In this document: piece by piece, positions 1 through 5,152 of the stretch
Position numbering within the stretch: position 1 is the stretch's first letter
Layout: the number at the start of each line of letters is the position of its first letter
Assembly (NCBI GenBank): GCA_009926295.1
Contig: RFPF01000223.1
Span: forward strand, 1 to 5,330
Source of the DNA: Planctomycetia bacterium
Lineage (GTDB): Bacteria; Planctomycetota; Planctomycetia; Pirellulales; UBA1268
Reading direction: 5' to 3'
DNA: 5,330 nt
Notes under the pieces: generated by a model
Seen by the model: the letters and a program-made list of their open reading frames with translations, nothing else
Database searches by the model: none
What the model was told of the DNA's origin: nothing
Program-made: the position numbers and the translations under genes

Positions 1-1
1 C

Positions 2-586
2 GCCCCCGCCTACGGGGCCACCGTCCCACCGCCCGGCACCGGCATGATCGGCCAGCCGGCGCCCTACAACGGCTACGTGAGCTCCCCCCAGGGCGCCGCC
101 TACCCGCCGGCCCCCGTGATGCCCGGCCCGACAGGTGGCTGGCAGGGCACCGCCCCAGCGGCACCCGCGGCCCCGGCGCCGAACACGTGGAGTTGGTCGC
201 AGACCGGAACGCCCACCGCCCCGCCCTCGCTCCAGCAGTACGGCAACCAGGCCAACAACCAGGTGCAGCAGTACGCCAATCAGATGCAGGCTCAGCCGCA
301 GCAGTGGGCCAACTCGACGCAGCAGGCGATCGCCAACCAGCAGCAGCAGCTCTCCAACCAGATGCAGGCGACGGCCAACCAGTATCAGCAGGGCCTTAAC
401 AACCAGGTCAACCAGTACGGCAACCAGATGCAGCAGAACCTGCAGCAGCAGCAACAGCAGTTGACCGGCCAGATGCAGCAGGCGTTTCCCCAGCAGCAGA
501 CCGCCAACGGCAACTGGTGGCCGTTCCAGAGCCCCAACAGCGTGCCTCCGGCGCGGGCCACCCCGACGGCGGCCCCGAAATACTGA
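2..586 (+). CDS. Gln/Asn-rich hendecad-repeat protein, 3' end only
   Basis: I do not recognise a family. The frame is open to the left window edge, and the first ATG (44) has no Shine-Dalgarno sequence before it, so the true start is probably upstream. Numbering from that ATG, residues 1-62 are rich in Pro, Ala and Gly with scattered Tyr and Trp. Residues 63-148 are a Gln/Asn-rich segment of seven 11-residue units plus a partial eighth, with hydrophobic residues spaced 3-4-4. Residues 149-180 form a Pro/Asn tail with a Trp-Trp pair. In the 180 residues after the ATG there is no Asp, Glu, His or Cys, and the only basic residues are Arg171 and Lys179. The composition suggests a structural or surface-exposed, possibly self-associating protein. 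The missing N-terminus could hold a signal peptide. The coding call rests on the protein periodicity and clean stop; the function is unknown. Confidence 0.7.
   Translation, partial: APAYGATVPPPGTGMIGQPAPYNGYVSSPQGAAYPPAPVMPGPTGGWQGTAPAAPAAPAPNTWSWSQTGTPTAPPSLQQYGNQANNQVQQYANQMQAQPQQWANSTQQAIANQQQQLSNQMQATANQYQQGLNNQVNQYGNQMQQNLQQQQQQLTGQMQQAFPQQQTANGNWWPFQSPNSVPPARATPTAAPKY
233..487 (+). repeat. 33-bp / 11-residue coding repeat (hendecad array)
   Basis: Codons 64-148, counted from the ATG at 44, fall into 11-residue units: seven full (64-140) and one partial (141-148). Non-polar residues recur at unit positions 4, 7 and 11: A70, V74, A78, M81, A89, I96, L103, M107, A111, Y114, L118, V122, Y125, M129, L133, L140, M144 and A147, preceded by L63. 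Gln or Asn fills most other positions. The 3-4-4 spacing is the hendecad pattern of slightly right-handed coiled coils and long amphipathic helices. The DNA is CAG/AAC-rich, but the units differ enough that this is not a simple triplet tract. Confidence 0.75.
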
Positions 587-682
587 CGCACGGGCGGCTT
601 CGCGACTCCTACCCGTCCGATGCGCGGCGGCCGGCGAGGATGCTGCGGGCGGCAACCGCGTGTGCGGCCCGCGTGGTATCGT

Positions 683-687
683 GAGGG
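683..687 (+). promoter_or_regulatory. Possible ribosome binding site (GAGGG) for the SecA-like gene
   Basis: GAGGG lies 10 bases before an in-frame GTG at 698 and 19 bases before the ATG at 707. The spacing favours the GTG, which would add only three residues (Val-Pro-Cys, with the first read as Met). The ATG gives the SecA-like N-terminus. The site is too weak to decide between them. Confidence 0.35.
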
Positions 688-706
688 TGTTCCCACGGTG
701 CCGTGC

Positions 707-2629
707 ATGTTCGATTGGCTGAAGCCCCGCCGTTCCGCCATCAACTCCTCGACGTGGCGGGTCGTGGAGCGCATCGACGGACTGGCCGCGGAGATGGAGT
801 CGCTGAGCGACGCGGCGTTGCGGCGGCTGGCCCGGTCGCTCTCGTACCGGGCGAAGGCGGGGGAGCCCGCCGACGTGCTGCTCGTCGAGAGCTTCGCCGC
901 CACCCGCGAGGCGGGCCGCCGCACGCTCGGCATGCGGCACTACGACGTGCAGCTCCTCGCCGGCGTGGCGCTCGTGCACGGCGCGATCGTCGAGATGCAG
1001 ACGGGCGAGGGCAAGACGCTCGTGGCCACGCTGCCGCTCGTGCTCTACTCGCTGGCCGGCAAGGGGGCCCACCTCGCCACCGTCAACGACTACCTCGCCC
1101 GCCGCGACGCCGAGTGGATGGAGCCGATCTACCGGGCGCTGGGCCTGTCGGTCGGGATCATCGAGTCGGAGATGGATTTCGACGCTCGCCGCGCCGCCTA
1201 CGCCCGCGACGTCACCTACGGCACGGCGAAAGAGTTCGGCTTCGACTTCCTGAAGGACAGGCTCATGAACCGGGAGATCGCCGAGGGTCGGGCTGACCTC
1301 GGGGCCATGCTCACCGGCCGGGCCGCCTCGGGAGCGTCACAGCTCCTGCAGCGTCCCTACTGGTTCGCCCTCGTCGACGAGGCCGACAACGTGCTCATCG
1401 ACGAGGCCCGCACACCGCTGATCATCGCGTCGCCGCCTGGCGAGGCGCAGGCCGTGCAGGAGGGCGTGTTCCGCTTCGCGGCCGAGGTGGCTGCGACGCT
1501 CGAGCGAGACGAGGACTACGAGTCCGACGTCCAAAAGCAGACGTGCGAACTGCTCGGCCGCGGCCGCAGCCGCGTGCGAGCCCACGAGCGGCCGCCGCTG
1601 CTCGACGGCGTGAGCCTGCTCGAACTCTACGATGCCGTCGAGCGGGCCCTCCGGGCGCGACAGTTCTTCTCCCGCGACCGGCAGTACGTCGTCCGCGATG
1701 GCAAGATCGTGATCATCGACGAGTTCACCGGCCGTGCCGCCGAGGGGCGGACGTGGCGAGACGGCCTCCACCAGGCGGTCGAGGCCCAGGAGGGCGTGGA
1801 GGTTTCGGTGCCCTCGGGCCACGCCGCCCGGATCACGATCCAGGACCTGTTCGCCCGCTGGCCGCACCTCGCGGGCATGACGGGGACGATCGCCACGAGC
1901 GCCGGCGAGATCAGCCGCACCTACGACGTGGCGGTCGCCACGGTCCCCACCAACCGCCCGGCCATACGCAGGCGTCTGCCTCCGGCGATCTGCGCCGACA
2001 CGGCGGACAAATTCGCGCGGATCGTCGCGGAGGTGCAGGAGATGCACGCCCTCGGCCGGCCGGTGCTGATCGGCACCCGTTCGATCGACAAGTCGGAATT
2101 GCTCTCGCGGATGCTCGCTGACGCGGGGCTCGCACACACCGTCCTGAATGCCCGGCAGATCGCGCGCGAGGCCGAGATCGTCGCCCAGGCCGGCCAGCAG
2201 GGGCAGATCACCGTGTCCACGAACATGGCGGGCCGCGGCACCGACATCAAGCTCGGGCCGGGCGTGCACGAACTCGGCGGGCTGCACGTGATCTGCACGG
2301 AACTGCACGACTCGGCGCGGATCGACCGCCAGCTGATCGGCCGCTGCGGCCGGCAGGGAGATCCCGGCACGTGGCGGCAGTACGTCGCGCTCGACGACGA
2401 CATTCTCGTGGGCGCATACGGCCCGAAGCGGGCCGCCCGCATCGCGCGGCGGCTCGCGCGTCATTGCGGCACGTCTTCGGAACGCGCGATCGCGGTGTAC
2501 AAGCGGGCCCAGCAGCGGATCGAGGCCCGGCACGTGCGCCAGCGTCGACTGCTCGAATACGTCGAGCGGCAACGGGCGGAGGCCCACATCCAGATGAGCC
2601 AGGATCCGTATCTCGACGCCGCGAGCTGA
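707..2629 (+). CDS. secA: SecA-family preprotein translocase ATPase, short form lacking the C-terminal domains
   Basis: This is a DEAD-like ATPase of the SecA family, which drives preproteins through SecYEG at the inner membrane. Visible motifs include the Q-motif region LGMRHYDVQLL (74-84), Walker A MQTGEGKT (97-104), VNDYLARRDAEWM (126-138), EFGFDFLKD (176-184), Walker B VDEAD (223-227) with LIDEARTPLII (230-240), DEFTGR (338-343), GMTGT (390-394), VPTNRP (413-418), TNMAGRGTDIKLG (505-517) and motif VI GRCGRQGDPG (545-554), keeping both arginines R546 and R549. The preprotein cross-linking domain (about 242-335) is near normal size. The protein ends at 640, just after the first long helix of the helical scaffold (about 590-628). 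It lacks roughly the last 200 or more residues of a typical SecA (about 840-900): helical wing, two-helix finger, linker and zinc-binding tail. About 20 extra residues (192-211) precede Walker B. ATG 707 gives the expected N-terminus; GTG 698 is possible. It is probably a paralogue of the housekeeping SecA, so the symbol denotes the family only. Confidence 0.9.
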   Translation: MFDWLKPRRSAINSSTWRVVERIDGLAAEMESLSDAALRRLARSLSYRAKAGEPADVLLVESFAATREAGRRTLGMRHYDVQLLAGVALVHGAIVEMQTGEGKTLVATLPLVLYSLAGKGAHLATVNDYLARRDAEWMEPIYRALGLSVGIIESEMDFDARRAAYARDVTYGTAKEFGFDFLKDRLMNREIAEGRADLGAMLTGRAASGASQLLQRPYWFALVDEADNVLIDEARTPLIIASPPGEAQAVQEGVFRFAAEVAATLERDEDYESDVQKQTCELLGRGRSRVRAHERPPLLDGVSLLELYDAVERALRARQFFSRDRQYVVRDGKIVIIDEFTGRAAEGRTWRDGLHQAVEAQEGVEVSVPSGHAARITIQDLFARWPHLAGMTGTIATSAGEISRTYDVAVATVPTNRPAIRRRLPPAICADTADKFARIVAEVQEMHALGRPVLIGTRSIDKSELLSRMLADAGLAHTVLNARQIAREAEIVAQAGQQGQITVSTNMAGRGTDIKLGPGVHELGGLHVICTELHDSARIDRQLIGRCGRQGDPGTWRQYVALDDDILVGAYGPKRAARIARRLARHCGTSSERAIAVYKRAQQRIEARHVRQRRLLEYVERQRAEAHIQMSQDPYLDAAS

Positions 2630-2636
2630 AGATAGC

Positions 2637-2666
2637 GCGAAACATCGGCATCCTGCCGATTTTCGC
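2637..2666 (+). terminator. Bulged 13-bp hairpin after the SecA-like gene, probable terminator
   Basis: Eight bases after the SecA-like stop codon, 2637-2650 pairs with 2654-2666. ATCGGCA pairs with TGCCGAT around a TCC loop. After a single bulged C (2643), GCGAAA pairs with TTTCGC. The descending strand carries TTTT (2660-2663) and the ascending strand AAA, so the element could act as an intrinsic terminator, possibly in both directions. The U-tract is short and lies inside the stem, so efficiency is uncertain. Confidence 0.6.
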
Positions 2667-2682
2667 TTCCGCGGCTGCGGGG

Positions 2683-2741
2683 CAAGCCGAGGTTGCCCCG
2701 ATCCGCGCAGGCTCGGCCTCCAGCCGAGCCTCGCGTAAGCC
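2683..2741 (+). repeat. 59-bp intergenic direct repeat, copy 1 (REP-like)
   Basis: This copy is identical over 59 bp to 2771-2829, offset by 88 bp, and the match stops sharply at both ends. It contains a perfect 9-bp hairpin: AGGCTCGGC (2709-2717), loop CTCCA, GCCGAGCCT (2723-2731). The motif AGCCGAG also occurs near the start of the copy (2686-2692 region). No credible gene overlaps it. It looks like a repetitive extragenic palindromic (REP-type) element of the host genome; family membership cannot be proven from one locus. Confidence 0.85.
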
Positions 2742-2770
2742 CGAAGGGATGCTGCGGCGCGCACGTGAGC

Positions 2771-2829
2771 CAAGCCGAGGTTGCCCCGATCCGCGCAGGC
2801 TCGGCCTCCAGCCGAGCCTCGCGTAAGCC
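2771..2829 (+). repeat. 59-bp intergenic direct repeat, copy 2 (REP-like)
   Basis: This is the second, identical copy of the element at 2683-2741, in the same orientation and separated from it by 29 bp of unrelated sequence. Its hairpin arms are 2797-2805 and 2811-2819. It ends 80 bp before the start of the TolC-like gene. The remaining gap, 2830-2909, contains a GGAGGAG followed by an ATG at 2846 that leads only into a non-homologous Arg-rich frame. I see no other clear signal there. Confidence 0.85.
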
Positions 2830-2909
2830 GCAGCAGGCGGAGGAGATGCCGTGCCGTCGGCTGGTTGGCGTTGACGGGCGATCCATCCTGTGTGAGCCTA
2901 CTGGACGCG

Positions 2910-4001
2910 ATGACGTTTCCCATGCCACCCTTCGCGCGGCTCGTCGTGACCCTCGGAATCTGCCTGGGGGCGGGTGCGATCAGCGCGCAGGGGGACGATG
3001 CTCCCCAGTCGGCCGCGCCGCGGGATGTGGCGGCGGACGGCACCGTGTCCGTGGTCGTCAATCCGCCGGATCAGTCGCCGCCGGCGGCGATGGCCGACGG
3101 GCCGGCGCCCGCCGTCTCGGCCGCCGCGACGGTGATGGCCGGCATGCTCGAGCCCGCGGAACCGGCAGCCGAACGCCTCCACGAACGGCCGCTGCCGCTG
3201 CTCGAGGCGCTCGAACGGTCGGGAGACCGTTCCCGGAGACTCTGGATCACGCAGGCATATTGGAAGGCCGTCACGGCATTCGCCGACCTGCGGCAGGCCG
3301 GCCGCGCGGTCGGGCGGCTCGAACTCGTCGCGCCCGGAGCGTCCGAGCACGACCGCGCCGTCGTCGAGGCGCTCGTGGCCGATGCCCGGGCGGAGCGTGC
3401 CGAGCGTCAGGCGGCGCTCGTGGTGGCCCAGCAGGAACTCGTCGACCTCGTCCGTCTGCCACCCGGAGAGCCGCTCCCGTGGCCGGTCGATCGCCCGCTC
3501 GTCACGGCGTACCAGACCCACTTCGACACGATCTTCGCGAATCGCGCCGCCACTGGTCGCGTGCGGGCGATCAACCGCACCCTGCCGGTGCGGCAACAGG
3601 GGATCGAGGCGCGGGCCGCTGCCGTGCAGGCGGCAGAGCAGGCCTTGGAATTCGCCGAGGCCGAGCATGCCAAGGGCCGGCTGCCCATCGAGGCGGTGGC
3701 AGCCGCCACCGGGCGGCTCGGCGTGCAGGAGCGACGATTCATCGAGGACGTTCGCGTCTACAACGGCGAGATCGCCGAATACGTGATGGCTGTCGCCGAC
3801 TTCTCGGTTCCGGACGACCGTTTCGCGTCGATGCTGATCGGCACGCCGATTCCGTGGCGGTCGCAGGGATCGTTGATGACCGTGGGGGCGACCGCGGAAA
3901 CGGCTCCGCCGTCCGCCTCACCGCCGTCCGGTCCGCCTCCTGTGTTCGTCCCGCCCGCCGGGCTGCAGGCCGCTCCGCCTCCGCTGCCCGCGACGCCATG
4001 A
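2910..4001 (+). CDS. Exported helical Pro-rich protein, TolC/outer-membrane-efflux-like (half-length)
   Basis: The 363-residue product begins with a likely Sec signal peptide: Arg10, a hydrophobic core LVVTLGICLGAGA (11-23) and cleavage after ISA (26). Residues 29-90 are low-complexity Ala/Pro. Residues 111-183 and 228-296 are two long Ala/Glu/Arg-rich helical stretches with AYWKAV (117-122) and LVDLVRLPPGEPLPWP (177-192), then YNGEIAEY (284-291). The helix, 'L-LP-LP' turn, helix layout resembles TolC-family proteins, which form the outer-membrane duct of efflux and type I secretion systems, but only about one of the usual two repeats is present. Residues 331-363 are a Pro-rich tail. The start is chosen for the signal peptide; ATG 2922 would also keep it. 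No good Shine-Dalgarno sequence is visible. Its stop overlaps the next gene's start. TolC kinship is inferred from pattern only; a periplasmic coiled-coil protein is the alternative. Confidence 0.7.
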   Translation: MTFPMPPFARLVVTLGICLGAGAISAQGDDAPQSAAPRDVAADGTVSVVVNPPDQSPPAAMADGPAPAVSAAATVMAGMLEPAEPAAERLHERPLPLLEALERSGDRSRRLWITQAYWKAVTAFADLRQAGRAVGRLELVAPGASEHDRAVVEALVADARAERAERQAALVVAQQELVDLVRLPPGEPLPWPVDRPLVTAYQTHFDTIFANRAATGRVRAINRTLPVRQQGIEARAAAVQAAEQALEFAEAEHAKGRLPIEAVAAATGRLGVQERRFIEDVRVYNGEIAEYVMAVADFSVPDDRFASMLIGTPIPWRSQGSLMTVGATAETAPPSASPPSGPPPVFVPPAGLQAAPPPLPATP

Positions 4002-5107
4002 GCACCTCGAACGCGACGATCTCCCCGACGCAGGCTTCGACGCCGCGTCCAGCCGTCCGGCCGCTTGCGATCGGCCCCGTGGTCGTCGACCCGCCGGTGC
4101 TTCAGGCGCCGATGGCGGGCTACACGAACTATGCGTTTCGCCAGGTCGTGCGCGAGTTCGGCGGGGCCGGCCTCCTGGCCACGGAGATGATCGCGGCCCG
4201 CGGTGCCCGGTGGCTCGAGACGCACCGCGGCGAAAACCCCGACCGGCTGTGGGGCGTTCGCGACGAACCGCGTCCGCTCGCCGTGCAGATGTGGGACAAC
4301 GATCCGGAGAATCTCGCTGCGGTCGGACGCCGGCTGGCCAGGGACTTTCGCGTCAGCGTCGTCGATCTCAATTTCGGCTGCCCCGTCCGGCAGGTCACCG
4401 TGAAGGCCCACAGCGGGTCGTGGCTGCTGCGCGACCCTTCGCGGGTCGGCGAGATCGTGCGCCGCGTCGTGGAGGCGTGCGACGGCACGCCCGTGACGGC
4501 GAAGATCCGGTTGGGCTGCGCCGAGACGTGCCGCACGGCGGTCGAGGTCGCCCAGCGCATCGAGGAGGCCGGCGCATCCTGTCTCACGGTGCACGGCCGC
4601 GTGGCCGCACAGTTCTTCTCGGGGCGGGCCGACTGGGAGGCGATCGCGGCGGTGAAGCGCAGCGTGTCGCGGCTGCCCATCGTGGGCAACGGCGACATCG
4701 ATTCGGCGGAGACAGCGGTGGAGCGGCTCACGAGCCACGGGCTCGACGGCGTGATGATCGCGCGCGAGTCGCTCGCCAAACCGTGGATCTTCGCGCAGAC
4801 CGCGGCGCTTCTGCGCGGCGAGCCCAAGCCGGCCGACCCCACGCCCGACGAGCAGTATGAACTCGTGCTCCACCACTACGACCTCGTCTGTCGGCGGTTC
4901 GGCGCGGAACGGGGCACGCTCCTGATGCGCAAGTTCGCCTGCTCCTACGCTCAGGGGTTGCCGGGCGCACGGGAGTTCCGCGGCCTCGTGTCGCGGGTGC
5001 TGTCGCCCGCGGAGTTCATCGAGGTGATGCGAACGCATTTTCCCCGCTCCGGCGGCACGAGCAAATTTTCGCAAGGCGGGTTGTCAAAAATCGGAGGCGG
5101 CCTATAA
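3998..5107 (+). CDS. dusB: tRNA-dihydrouridine synthase, DusB type
   Basis: This FMN-dependent enzyme uses NADPH to reduce specific uridines in tRNA to dihydrouridine, in the cytoplasm. The 369-residue product shows the Dus TIM barrel in order: APMAGYTNYAFRQ (37-49), QMWDNDPE (97-104), DLNFGCPVRQV (123-133) with the catalytic Cys128, GSWLLRDP (140-147), TAKIRLG (167-173) with FMN-binding Lys168, TVHGR (197-201), FFSGRADW (206-213) and NGDI (231-234). The helical C-terminal tRNA-binding domain spans about 284-348. It is slightly longer than the usual 320-340 residues because of a Ser/Thr/Pro N-terminal extension (1-22) and a Gly/Ser tail (351-369). The phosphate-binding loop reads MIARES (253-258), where DusB proteins usually have MIGRGA. 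The ATG overlaps the preceding stop as ATGA, implying translational coupling; no Shine-Dalgarno sequence is seen. The frame stays open 435 codons upstream, but that part is an Arg-rich shadow. Confidence 0.92.
   Translation: MSTSNATISPTQASTPRPAVRPLAIGPVVVDPPVLQAPMAGYTNYAFRQVVREFGGAGLLATEMIAARGARWLETHRGENPDRLWGVRDEPRPLAVQMWDNDPENLAAVGRRLARDFRVSVVDLNFGCPVRQVTVKAHSGSWLLRDPSRVGEIVRRVVEACDGTPVTAKIRLGCAETCRTAVEVAQRIEEAGASCLTVHGRVAAQFFSGRADWEAIAAVKRSVSRLPIVGNGDIDSAETAVERLTSHGLDGVMIARESLAKPWIFAQTAALLRGEPKPADPTPDEQYELVLHHYDLVCRRFGAERGTLLMRKFACSYAQGLPGAREFRGLVSRVLSPAEFIEVMRTHFPRSGGTSKFSQGGLSKIGGGL
5066..5089 (+). promoter_or_regulatory. Imperfect palindrome overlapping the -35 box, candidate operator
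   Basis: Left arm TTTTCGCAA (5066-5074) and right arm TTGTCAAAA (5081-5089) flank a 6-base spacer, GGCGGG. Seven of nine positions pair, plus one G-T wobble and one mismatch. The right arm contains the -35 hexamer of the candidate promoter, so a bound repressor would block it. The regulator gene just downstream makes autoregulation an obvious possibility. The spacing does not match the CAAC-N6-GTTG site known for cyanobacterial SufR. Confidence 0.4.
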
Positions 5108-5108
5108 A
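5081..5108 (+). promoter_or_regulatory. Near-consensus sigma70-type promoter for the downstream regulator
   Basis: TTGTCA (5081-5086, five of six to TTGACA) and TATAAA (5103-5108, five of six to TATAAT) are separated by 16 bp. The predicted start of transcription, seven bases after the -10 box, is A5115, the first base of the regulator's ATG. The AT-rich stretch stands out in very GC-rich surroundings. It lies within the last codons of dus. Confidence 0.55.
5093..5097 (+). promoter_or_regulatory. GGAGG Shine-Dalgarno-like site
   Basis: GGAGG is 10 bases before ATG 5108 but 17 before ATG 5115 and 23 before ATG 5121. It therefore fits the 14-codon frame better than the regulator. It would work only on a transcript reading through from dus, because it lies upstream of the predicted +1 at 5115. 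Confidence 0.4.
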
Positions 5109-5152
5109 TGAAACATGAGCATGAAAGCACCTCACTCCCCCGCGGCCGTTGA
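5108..5152 (+). CDS. Possible 14-codon leader/upstream reading frame
   Basis: ATG 5108 directly follows the dus stop (TAAATG) and is well spaced from GGAGG. It encodes MKHEHESTSLPRGR and stops at 5150-5152, overlapping the regulator start in another frame. It could be a small upstream frame that modulates regulator translation on read-through mRNA, or a chance reading. There is no homology evidence. Confidence 0.2.
   Translation: MKHEHESTSLPRGR

Noticed and set aside
233..487. CAG triplet tract as a CRISPR or simple microsatellite
   Set aside because: The units are 33-bp coding repeats with varied codons and a protein-level 3-4-4 pattern. There are no identical repeats with unique spacers.
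645..672. GC-rich stem between the first two genes (GCGGG/CCCGC around CCGC/GCGG)
   Set aside because: It has a 6-base bulge on one side, no T-tract and very GC-rich surroundings where such pairings are common by chance, so I cannot call it a terminator or riboswitch.
620..706. N-terminal extension of the SecA-like protein from ATG 620
   Set aside because: It would add 29 residues rich in Arg, Gly and Cys with no SecA similarity. MFDWLKP from 707 matches how SecA proteins normally begin.
385..933. 182-codon antisense frame with a poly-Cys stretch
   Set aside because: The cysteine run is only the reverse reading of the CAG-rich codons of the Q/N repeat gene.
2871..2904. TTGACG as a -35 box for the TolC-like gene
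   Set aside because: No acceptable -10 hexamer lies 16-18 bases downstream; the best candidate there matches three of six positions.
1337..3061. 574-codon antisense open frame opposite the SecA-like gene
   Set aside because: Its Arg/Ala/Pro/His-rich composition has no recognisable motif. It is the usual mirror of a strongly biased high-GC gene on the other strand, and it runs through the repeat-bearing gap.
2693..3997. 435-codon in-frame extension upstream of the dus start
   Set aside because: The extension crosses the repeats and lies out of frame over the TolC-like gene. Its product is Arg/Gly-rich with no motifs, whereas the overlapping frame has a signal peptide and structured helices. 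ATG 3998 gives a normal Dus N-terminus.
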